This document shows, piece by piece, positions 25,374 through 31,953 of a DNA stretch of 64,000 bases. The notes under the pieces are model-generated. The model was not told where the DNA came from. It ran no database searches and was given only the letters and a program-made list of their open reading frames with translations. A program made the translations under genes and the position numbers. Position 1 is the first letter of the stretch, and each line of letters starts with the position of its first letter. The DNA is from CAVQBJ01 sp963819075 (lineage in GTDB: Bacteria; Actinomycetota; Thermoleophilia; Solirubrobacterales; Solirubrobacteraceae): assembly GCA_963819075.1 (NCBI GenBank), contig CAWFUP010000002.1, positions 992,001-1,056,000 of the forward strand, given 5' to 3'.

Positions 25374-26300
25374 ATGACCGACGAAGAGCACGGCCCCCTC
25401 GGCCCGGCCTCGATCTCCGCCTGCCTGGTGGTGCGCAACGAGGAGGGCATGCTCGCCCGCTGCCTGGAGAGCATGCGCGGCGTCGTCGACGAGATCGTGC
25501 TCGTGCACGACGGCGACTGCGAGGACCGTACGCTGGACATCGCCGCCGAGCACGGCTGCCGGATCTTCGTGCGACCGCTCATCGGTCACGCCGAGGCGAC
25601 GACCGTGTTCGCCTTCGAGCAGGCGCGCGGTGAGTGGATCCTCTCCCTCGACGCCGACGAGTTCCTCTCCGGCGGTGTGCGTGACGCGCTGCGCGAGCTC
25701 GTCGCCGACGAGCAGGTCAACGGCTACGAGCTGCTGTGGCGCATGTGGGACGGCGAGCGCTACTTCACGGAGAACGGGCCCTACAAGCTCGCGCTGTACC
25801 GGCGCGCGCACGTGCACGTGCTCGGAATGCACCACAGCCCGGAGATCGTCGACCCTCCGGTGAGGCGGATCGACCTGCAGCTCGAGCACCGCCCCGCCTA
25901 CAACAACTTCGCCCTGAAGACGATGTTCACGAAGTGGCGGCGCTCGGCGAAGATCCACGCACGCGAGCTGATCACCGACTTCGCCGACATCCCGAAGTTC
26001 AACTGGGATGGACCGCCTGACTGGCCGCCGCGCCGGCGGTTGCTCAATCGACTGTCGCCGCTGCTGTTCGTACCCTATGTGCCGGCCGTGTTCCTCGTGA
26101 ACGTCTTCCGCGAGCGCACCGTGTACTCCTGGCGCGAGAACCTGCGGATGTCGTTCGGACAGGGGCTCTACGGCGGCATGGTGCAGTACTACGTGGCCAA
26201 GTACCTGTACTTCGGCACCGACGACCGATCCGCCGCGCTCGCGCCGCCGCGGCCGACGCCCCTCGGGCGAAATGCCGGCTGGCGCCGCCGGCGCTCGTGA
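25374..26300 (+). CDS. Family 2 glycosyltransferase (WaaE/KdtX-like)
   Basis: A 308-residue GT2. ISACLVVRNEEGMLARCLES opens the fold with the L-V-V-R-N-E-E variant typical of LPS-core beta-glucosyltransferases of the WaaE group. VDEIVLVHDGDCEDRTLDIA and GEWILSLDADEFLSG (D-A-D-E) follow. The C-terminal half (LEHRPAYNNFALKTMFTKW, then LLFVPYVPAVFLVNVF) is amphipathic or hydrophobic, suggesting membrane attachment, and GQGLYGGMVQYYVAKYLYFG ends the domain. ATG 25374 is chosen using the TAGGCT -10 box; ATG 25368 is in frame. Its stop overlaps the flippase GTG (GTGA). It probably adds a core sugar to a lipid-linked glycan exported by that flippase; inference. Confidence 0.83.
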   Translation: MTDEEHGPLGPASISACLVVRNEEGMLARCLESMRGVVDEIVLVHDGDCEDRTLDIAAEHGCRIFVRPLIGHAEATTVFAFEQARGEWILSLDADEFLSGGVRDALRELVADEQVNGYELLWRMWDGERYFTENGPYKLALYRRAHVHVLGMHHSPEIVDPPVRRIDLQLEHRPAYNNFALKTMFTKWRRSAKIHARELITDFADIPKFNWDGPPDWPPRRRLLNRLSPLLFVPYVPAVFLVNVFRERTVYSWRENLRMSFGQGLYGGMVQYYVAKYLYFGTDDRSAALAPPRPTPLGRNAGWRRRRS

Positions 26301-27826
26301 GCTCGGCCGCGAGCGCCCACGGCGAGTCCGAAGGCGCGCCGGACGTCCTCGACCGGCCCGAGGCCGGAGCCCGCGCGATCCGCGGCGGCGTCATTCGGAC
26401 GATCGCCTACTACACCGGGCTCGTGCTGGCCGGTCTCGCCGTGCCGCTGCTGACCCGTCACCTCGGCCCGGTCGACTTCGGTCGCTTTGTCACGGCGTCG
26501 ACGATCGTGATGATCGTCGCCGGCATCACCGAGTTCGGGATCACGGCGGTGGCGACGCGCGACTACGTGCATGCACCGCCCGGGGAGCGTCAGGCGCTGC
26601 TGGCGAGCGTGCTCGGGCTGCGCACGGTGCTCACGCTCATCGGCCTGGCCATCGCCGCCGCCTTCATGGTGCTCGGGCATTACCCCGGGGTCGAGGTCGT
26701 GGGCATGCTCATCTCCGGCCTCGGCCTCGTGCTGCTGAACACCGAGCAGACGTACGCGATCGTGCTGAACGCCGACCTGCGCTGGGGCACTTCGGCCGTC
26801 TTCGATCTCATCCGCTCGGCCGTGGTCGGCGCCGCCACGTTCACGCTGGTGGTCGTCGGTGCCCAGCTGCTCTCCTTCTTCTGGGTCAGCGTGGTGTCCT
26901 CGGGCGCGGCGCTCATCGCCGCCGGCTGGTACCTGCGCCGGCGCGTCTCGCTGCTACCGCGTCTGAACACCGCGCATTGGCGCCAGATGACGCGCGACAC
27001 GCTGCCCTACGCGGTCGCCACCACCGTCGGCATCCTCTATCCGCGCATCGGGCTGCTCGCCGTGTCGCTTATCTCGAACAGCTTCCAGACCGGGTACTAC
27101 TCGACGGCCTACAAGGTCGTGGAGGTGCTCGGCGCGACGACCGGGCTGATCGCCGGCACGGCCTTCCCGATCTTCGCGCGGGCCGCGCGCGACGACCACG
27201 AACGCCTCGGCTACGCGACGAGCAAGGTGACCGACACGAGCCTGATCGCCGGCGTCTACATCGCGCTCAGCCTCATCGTCACGGCGCCGCTCGCCATCCG
27301 CGTGCTCGGCGGACCCGGGTACGGCCCGGCCGCGCCGGTCTTGCAGATACAGGCGCTCGCGCTGCTCGCCGGCTTCCTGGCCACGACGTGGAGCCAGACG
27401 CTCCTGTCGCTGCGCATGCACGGCGCGATCCTGCGCGCGTCGGGCGTCGCCCTGCTGCTGGCCATCGTGCTGTCGGCGGCGCTCGTGCCGGCGCTCGGCG
27501 CGCGTGGCGCGGCGATCGCCTCGGCCGTCGCCGAGGCCGTCGTGGCCGGCGGCTACCTGCTCGCGCTCGCGCGGGCGCACCCGCAGCTGCGCCCGCGCCT
27601 GGCCATCGCCCCGCGTCTGCTGCTGGTGACCGCAATCGCCGCCGTGCCGTGCCTGCTGCTGCCGCTGCCGAGCGTCGTCCTGTGGGCGATCGGCTCGCTC
27701 GTGTTCGCCGTCGGCGTGTGGGTCCTCGGCGTGCTGCCCGAGGAGCTCATCGACGCGTTGCTCGCCTGGCGGGGGGCGCGCGGTGGCCCAAAGGCCGGCG
27801 ACGACGGTGGAGGGCGCCACCGGTGA
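26297..27826 (+). CDS. Polysaccharide flippase (Wzx/MVF-like)
   Basis: A 509-residue protein with about 12-14 membrane segments and an overall plan like the MOP/Wzx exporters: a positively charged start (IRGGVIRTIAYYTGLVLAGL), VPLLTRHLGPVDFGRFVTAS (the L-G-P-x-x-F-G-R-F motif typical of Polysacc_synt flippases), and further segments such as ALLLAIVLSAALVPALGARG. The last 20 residues are hydrophilic Gly/Arg. It would move undecaprenyl-linked oligosaccharide across the membrane. GTG 26297 and the GT4 start at 27823 both overlap stops (GTGA), so GT2, flippase and GT4 are one translational unit. This is a second export route beside the ABC exporter at 29.7-31.8 kb. Confidence 0.88.
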   Translation: MSSAASAHGESEGAPDVLDRPEAGARAIRGGVIRTIAYYTGLVLAGLAVPLLTRHLGPVDFGRFVTASTIVMIVAGITEFGITAVATRDYVHAPPGERQALLASVLGLRTVLTLIGLAIAAAFMVLGHYPGVEVVGMLISGLGLVLLNTEQTYAIVLNADLRWGTSAVFDLIRSAVVGAATFTLVVVGAQLLSFFWVSVVSSGAALIAAGWYLRRRVSLLPRLNTAHWRQMTRDTLPYAVATTVGILYPRIGLLAVSLISNSFQTGYYSTAYKVVEVLGATTGLIAGTAFPIFARAARDDHERLGYATSKVTDTSLIAGVYIALSLIVTAPLAIRVLGGPGYGPAAPVLQIQALALLAGFLATTWSQTLLSLRMHGAILRASGVALLLAIVLSAALVPALGARGAAIASAVAEAVVAGGYLLALARAHPQLRPRLAIAPRLLLVTAIAAVPCLLLPLPSVVLWAIGSLVFAVGVWVLGVLPEELIDALLAWRGARGGPKAGDDGGGRHR

Positions 27827-28953
27827 GTGACTGCGCACCGGTGGTGGCGATCGCCGTTGTCGGCGATCCGCGGTCACCGCTGACCTGGTCGGGCATTCCG
27901 GCGAGCCTCGGCGCCGCGCTGCGCGATCTCGGAGTGACCATTGTCACGCTCGACCTGCGCCTGCCGGGCGTGCTGGACCGGGCACTGCTCGGCGCCGGCG
28001 CGCTGCCGACGCGCAACCGCTATGACGCCGAGTACGCATCGGTCGTCGCCGCCGTGCGCCGCCGGCGCGCCAGTCGTGCGCTCGCACGCCTGCACGCCGA
28101 CGGGATCATCGAGCTTGGCACCGAGGTGTCGCTCGTGACGTCGCTGCCGCTCGTCACGTTCGAGGACATGACGCTTCGCCAGGCCACGCTCGTGCATCCG
28201 GTGTTCAGCCGCATGTCGGCAGCGGTCGTCGCGAGCTCCGAGCGGCGCCGCCTCGCCATCTACCGGCAGGCGCGACGCTGCTGCTTCTCGAGCGAATGGG
28301 CCGCCCGCTCGGCGAGCGCGGACTACGGCCTGGGGCCGCAGGACGTGGCCGTCGTCGGCGTCGGCGCCAACCACCTCGTGCAGCCGGGCTCGCGCGACTG
28401 GGAGCGCCCGCGCTTCCTGTTCGTCGGACTTGATTGGGAGCGTAAGGGCGGACCGCGCGTCCTGCGCGCCTTCGCACGACTGCGCGCCGAGCGGCCCGAC
28501 GCGGCGCTCAACATCGTCGGCGGGCACCCACCGATCGACGCGCCAGGCGTCACCGTCCACGGCGTCCTGTCGCTCGATCGTCCCGATCAGCGCGCCGAGC
28601 TTGCCGAGTTGTTCGCGACGGCGACCTGCCTGGTCATGCCCTCGAGCATCGAGCCGGCGGGCATCGTCTACGTCGAGGCGGGGTCGATCGGGGTGCCGAG
28701 CATCGTCACCGCGGTTGGGGGCGCGCGTGAGCTGATCGGCGAGGGCGGGGGCGCGGTCGTCGATCCGGGCGATGACGAGGCCCTGCTCGCGGCAATGCGG
28801 CGTCTGGCCGACGCCGGCGAGGCGCGCCGGGCCGGCGACGCGGCCCGCGCGCGCGCCGCGCTGTACACGTGGCCGCTCGTCGCGCAGCGGCTCTTGCGAG
28901 CGCTCGGGCTGCCGGCCAGCGGCGGCGACGAAGGGCTCGCAGAGTTCCTCTGA
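27823..28953 (+). CDS. Family 4 glycosyltransferase
   Basis: A 376-residue GT-B enzyme. The N-terminal domain begins VVAIAVVGDPRSPLTWSGIP with the glycine/serine donor-side loop. RFLFVGLDWERKGGPRVLRA marks the second Rossmann domain start (F-V-G-x-D-W-x-R-K-G is characteristic). ATCLVMPSSIEPAGIVYVEA then GSIGVPSIVTAVGGARELI gives E-P-A-G-x4-E, the donor phosphate site in a form with A-G replacing G-F/L. The family is clear, the donor is not. Last gene of the GT2-flippase-GT4 unit, started by GTG 27823 over the flippase stop; 80 bases precede RmlC. Confidence 0.85.
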   Translation: MSDCAPVVAIAVVGDPRSPLTWSGIPASLGAALRDLGVTIVTLDLRLPGVLDRALLGAGALPTRNRYDAEYASVVAAVRRRRASRALARLHADGIIELGTEVSLVTSLPLVTFEDMTLRQATLVHPVFSRMSAAVVASSERRRLAIYRQARRCCFSSEWAARSASADYGLGPQDVAVVGVGANHLVQPGSRDWERPRFLFVGLDWERKGGPRVLRAFARLRAERPDAALNIVGGHPPIDAPGVTVHGVLSLDRPDQRAELAELFATATCLVMPSSIEPAGIVYVEAGSIGVPSIVTAVGGARELIGEGGGAVVDPGDDEALLAAMRRLADAGEARRAGDAARARAALYTWPLVAQRLLRALGLPASGGDEGLAEFL

Positions 28954-29020
28954 GTGGTTCCCCGCGGGCGGGCGCGACGCGGCGGATCGCGCGAGCGAGG
29001 GCTCGCCCGCCGCTTGCCGA

Positions 29021-29026
29021 TACGCT
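29021..29026 (+). promoter_or_regulatory. -10 box TACGCT placed for leaderless transcription
   Basis: TACGCT ends exactly 7 bases before GTG 29034, same spacing as before 17015 and 29677. Confidence 0.5.
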
Positions 29027-29033
29027 GCCGCCC

Positions 29034-29597
29034 GTGCAGACCACCCCGACACGCCTACCGGGCGCGCTCGTCGTCGAACCCGCCGTGCACGGCGACGAGC
29101 GTGGGTTCTTCGTCGAGACCTACCGGCGCGAGTGGCACGACGCGCTCGGCCTCTCCCCGAACGAGGAGTTCATTCAGGACAACCAGTCGCGGTCGCGTCG
29201 CGGGGTGCTGCGCGGGATGCACTTCCATGTCGGCGATGGGGTGGCGAAGCTCGTCCGTTGCGCCCGCGGCACGATCGTCGACGTGATCGTCGACGTGCGT
29301 CATGGGTCGCCGACCTACGGCCAGTGGGAGGCGCACGAGCTGAGCGACGAGAACCATTGCCAGCTCTACGTCCCGGTGGGCTTCGCCCACGGCTTCTGCG
29401 TAGTGAGCGACGTCGCGGACGTCATCTACAAGCAGACGGCGTACTACGACCCCGTCGTCGAGCGCGGGATCGCCTACGACGATCCGGCGATCGGGATCGA
29501 GTGGCCGCTGCCGAAGGCGGAGCTCGTCGTGTCCGAGCGCGACGCGGTGGCCCCGACGCTCGCCGAGATCGCCGACGAGCTGCCGTTTCGTTACTGA
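29034..29597 (+). CDS. rfbC: dTDP-4-dehydrorhamnose 3,5-epimerase (RmlC)
   Basis: A 187-residue cupin-type epimerase of normal length. DERGFFVETYRREWHDALGL near residues 21-40, EEFIQDNQSRSRRGVLRGMH with the catalytic His in R-G-M-H-F-H, VDVIVDVRHGSPTYGQWEAH, YVPVGFAHGFCVVSDVADVI and YKQTAYYDPVVERGIAYDDP with the catalytic Tyr and Asp. It epimerises C3 and C5 of dTDP-4-keto-6-deoxyglucose on the way to dTDP-L-rhamnose. RmlA, RmlB and RmlD are absent from this window, so it either serves genes elsewhere or makes another 3- or 5-epimerised deoxysugar. GTG 29034 is supported by TACGCT at 29021. Confidence 0.9.
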   Translation: MQTTPTRLPGALVVEPAVHGDERGFFVETYRREWHDALGLSPNEEFIQDNQSRSRRGVLRGMHFHVGDGVAKLVRCARGTIVDVIVDVRHGSPTYGQWEAHELSDENHCQLYVPVGFAHGFCVVSDVADVIYKQTAYYDPVVERGIAYDDPAIGIEWPLPKAELVVSERDAVAPTLAEIADELPFRY

Positions 29598-29600
29598 GCC

Positions 29601-29652
29601 GCCGGGCCCCGCGCGGCGGCATCCGGCGTGCGCCACCCCGATGGGGCCCGGC
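29601..29652. repeat. 10-bp perfect inverted repeat between rfbC and ABC exporter
   Basis: GCCGGGCCCC (29601-29610) and GGGGCCCGGC (29643-29652) are exact complements separated by 32 bases. They lie between the RmlC stop and the ABC ATPase promoter. It could be a terminator-like stem or an operator for the exporter. No T-run follows. Confidence 0.45.
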
Positions 29653-29663
29653 GTATCGGGCGC

Positions 29664-29669
29664 TACGCT
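29664..29669 (+). promoter_or_regulatory. -10 box TACGCT placed for leaderless transcription
   Basis: TACGCT ends exactly 7 bases before ATG 29677 of the ABC exporter ATPase, giving three identical hexamer/spacing cases in the locus. Confidence 0.55.
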
Positions 29670-29676
29670 TCCAGCC

Positions 29677-30930
29677 ATGTCTGAGCTGGCCAGCGGTGCA
29701 CCGCCGCTCATCGTCGTCGACTCCCTGGACAAGGCGTTTCGCGTGCCCGAAGAGCGCACGCACACGCTCAAGGAGCGTGCACTTCACCCACTGAGGCGCA
29801 CTCGCAACGAGACGTTTCAAGCCCTGAGCGGCGTCTCGTTTCACGTCAGTCAGGGTGAGTTCTTCGGCATCGCCGGACGCAACGGAAGCGGCAAGAGCAC
29901 GCTGCTGAAGTGCCTGGCCGGGATCTATCGCGTCGACCGCGGCCGGATCTGGGTGAAGGGGCGACTGTCCACGTTCATCGAGCTCGGCGTCGGCTTCAAC
30001 CCCGACCTCGCGGCCCGCGACAACGTCGTGCTCAACGGAATCATGATGGGCCTTTCCCCTCGGGAGGCGAGGAGGCGCGTCGACGAGGTGATCGACTTCG
30101 CCGAGCTGCGGGAGTTCGAGGAGCTCAAGCTGAAGAACTACTCGTCCGGCATGCACGTGCGACTGGCGTTCTCGGTCGCCATCCAGGTCGACGCCGAGAT
30201 CCTGCTCGTCGACGAAGTGCTGGCCGTCGGAGACGCCGCCTTCCAGCAGAAGTGCTTCGACGTATTTGCCGGAATGCGCGACAGTGGGCGAACGATCGTG
30301 TTCGTCACGCACGACATGGGCGCGCTCAACCGCTTCTGCGATCGCGCGCTCCTGCTCGAGCGAGGCGCGCCGGTGCATCTCGGCGCCCCCCGAGAGGTTG
30401 CCGATCGCTATCTCGAGATCAACTTCGGCCGCAGCCCCGACGCGGCTGGTGCCGGCGCGGAAGATCGCGGAGGCGACGGCGACGCCCGCGTTCTCGAGGT
30501 GTGGGCCGACGACGAGCACGGCGAGCGCGTGGCGTCGATCCAGCAGGGCCGCCGGCTGACCCTCGGCGTGCTCGTCCGCTTCATGGTCGACGTCGAGGAC
30601 CCTGCCGCGAGTGTGTACGTGCTCAACGAGGATCACACCGCCGTCGTCGTCATCAACACGTCGATGACGCACGAGCGCAGCGGCCGCTTCACCGCCGGTC
30701 AGGAGGTGCTGTTCTCCTTCTCATTCGACAACGTCCTCGCCCCCGGTCGTTACCGCCCGGTGGTCACCCTGTCGCATCGCGGGCTCGGACTCGACGTCAT
30801 GGACCGCTTCGAGGGCGACTCCTCCTTCGTCGTCATCGGATCGCAACCGCAGGGCGGGATCGTCGACCTGCCGGCCGACGTCACGATCGCTGCGGCCCCG
30901 ACGCCCGTATCAGCACAGGTGCGCTCGTGA
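29677..30930 (+). CDS. ABC glycan exporter ATPase with C-terminal cargo-binding domain (Wzt-like)
   Basis: A 417-residue ATPase. GIAGRNGSGKSTLLKCLAGI near residues 65-84 is Walker A. YSSGMHVRLAFSVAIQ is the signature, ILLVDEVLAVGDAAF Walker B, and VFVTHDMGALNRF the H-loop. The sequence KGRLSTFIELGVGFNPDLAA is typical of Wzt/TagH polysaccharide exporters. After about residue 255 a further 160 residues form a beta-rich domain (GVLVRFMVDVEDPAASVYVL and VTLSHRGLGLDVMDRFEG), matching the Wzt C-terminal domain that recognises the finished glycan terminus. Termini are often capped by methyl or other groups, and several methyltransferases lie nearby. ATG 29677 is supported by TACGCT at 29664. GTGA overlap with the permease. 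Confidence 0.9.
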   Translation: MSELASGAPPLIVVDSLDKAFRVPEERTHTLKERALHPLRRTRNETFQALSGVSFHVSQGEFFGIAGRNGSGKSTLLKCLAGIYRVDRGRIWVKGRLSTFIELGVGFNPDLAARDNVVLNGIMMGLSPREARRRVDEVIDFAELREFEELKLKNYSSGMHVRLAFSVAIQVDAEILLVDEVLAVGDAAFQQKCFDVFAGMRDSGRTIVFVTHDMGALNRFCDRALLLERGAPVHLGAPREVADRYLEINFGRSPDAAGAGAEDRGGDGDARVLEVWADDEHGERVASIQQGRRLTLGVLVRFMVDVEDPAASVYVLNEDHTAVVVINTSMTHERSGRFTAGQEVLFSFSFDNVLAPGRYRPVVTLSHRGLGLDVMDRFEGDSSFVVIGSQPQGGIVDLPADVTIAAAPTPVSAQVRS

Positions 30931-31823
30931 CAACCGACGTCGTCCCGGTCGCTGCCGTCCCGCCGGAGCTCCCGCTCGAGGGGCTCGGACGTCCGATACG
31001 CGGTCCGCGCGCACTCACCGACGATTGGACGCGGTTCTGGCATCTGACCTACAACATCGCGCGAAACGAGTGGAAGCTGCGGTTCTTCGGCTCGGCGCTC
31101 GGCTACCTGTGGCAGCTCATGCGACCGCTGCTGCTGTTCGGCGTGCTCTACGTGTTCTTCGTCGATATCGGGCACGTCGGCGCCTCCAAGGGGCAGGTGT
31201 TCTATGGCTCGCAGCTGCTCGGATCGATCGTGCTGTTCACCTTCTTCGGCGAGGCGACCGGCGGGGCGGTGCGCAGCGTCGTCGACCGCGAGAACCTCGT
31301 TCGCAAGATCCAGTTTCCGCGGCTCGTCATCCCGCTGTCGATCGTGCTGCTGTCGTCGTTCAACCTTGGGCTCAACCTCCTCGTGGTGCTCGTGTTCGCG
31401 CTCATCGAGGGCGTACGCCCGATGCTCTCGTGGCTGGAGCTGCCGCTCATCCTGGCGCTGCTCGTCATCTTCTCAACGGGTGTGGCGATGCTGCTGTCTG
31501 CTTTGTTCGTCTACTTCCGCGATGTGCAGCCGATCTGGGATGTCATCCAGCAGGTGCTCTTCTACGGCTCGCCGACGATCATCCCCGTGACGACGGTTGC
31601 CGCGTACGGGCTGACGCTGCTGCACATCTACATGTGCAACCCGCTCGCGGTCGTCTTCCAGCAGTTCCGCCACGCGATGATCACCCATACGACGCCGAGC
31701 GCCGCCGCGGCCATCGGAGGCTGGGCGAGATTGACCGTGCCGCTGGCGCTCGTCGCGTTGGCCTTCGGGCTCGGCTTCTATGTGTTCAACCGCACCGCGC
31801 CGCACGTCGCCGAGAACCTGTAG
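30927..31823 (+). CDS. ABC-2 type glycan exporter permease (Wzm-like)
   Basis: A 298-residue permease with about six membrane segments. WHLTYNIARNEWKLRFFGSA then LGYLWQLMRPLLLFGVLYVF is the typical ABC2_membrane entrance (K-x-R-x-x-x-S-x-L-G-x-x-W). FSTGVAMLLSALFVYFRDVQ and YGSPTIIPVTTV form the conserved later region with the Y-F-R-D motif. It forms the channel with the ATPase encoded just upstream (GTG 30927 overlaps its stop). The pair would export completed polyprenyl-linked polysaccharide or a teichoic-acid-like polymer. N-terminal 45 residues are a soluble Pro-rich tail. Confidence 0.9.
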   Translation: MTTDVVPVAAVPPELPLEGLGRPIRGPRALTDDWTRFWHLTYNIARNEWKLRFFGSALGYLWQLMRPLLLFGVLYVFFVDIGHVGASKGQVFYGSQLLGSIVLFTFFGEATGGAVRSVVDRENLVRKIQFPRLVIPLSIVLLSSFNLGLNLLVVLVFALIEGVRPMLSWLELPLILALLVIFSTGVAMLLSALFVYFRDVQPIWDVIQQVLFYGSPTIIPVTTVAAYGLTLLHIYMCNPLAVVFQQFRHAMITHTTPSAAAAIGGWARLTVPLALVALAFGLGFYVFNRTAPHVAENL

Positions 31824-31826
31824 CGG

Positions 31827-31832
31827 TACTGT
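31827..31832 (+). promoter_or_regulatory. -10-like TACTGT before small ORF and trifunctional protein
   Basis: TACTGT ends 7 bases before TTG 31840 (10 before ATG 31843), the start region of a 36-residue ORF that overlaps the next gene. Confidence 0.4.
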
Positions 31833-31842
31833 GTGGCCGTTG

Positions 31843-31953
31843 ATGTCGAGGGCTCAGAACGCCACAGCGGTCGACGGCGGTCGATACCAGCTCGGGGCGC
31901 TGCGCAAAGGTGAGCGGTCACGTCGTCCGGCCCGCCGCGGCGGTGTCGCATGA
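31843..31953 (+). CDS. Putative 36-residue leader peptide
   Basis: A short ORF (MSRAQNATAVDGGRYQLGAL and an Arg-rich tail ending GGVA) starting at ATG 31843, or TTG 31840. Its TGA overlaps the ATG of the 1098-residue gene at 31950 as ATGA. A TACTGT box sits 7 bases before the TTG. Such an arrangement suggests translational coupling: a leaderless short ORF handing ribosomes to the next gene, which lacks its own Shine-Dalgarno. No family resemblance; chance open frame in GC-rich DNA is the main alternative. Confidence 0.35.
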   Translation: MSRAQNATAVDGGRYQLGALRKGERSRRPARRGGVA

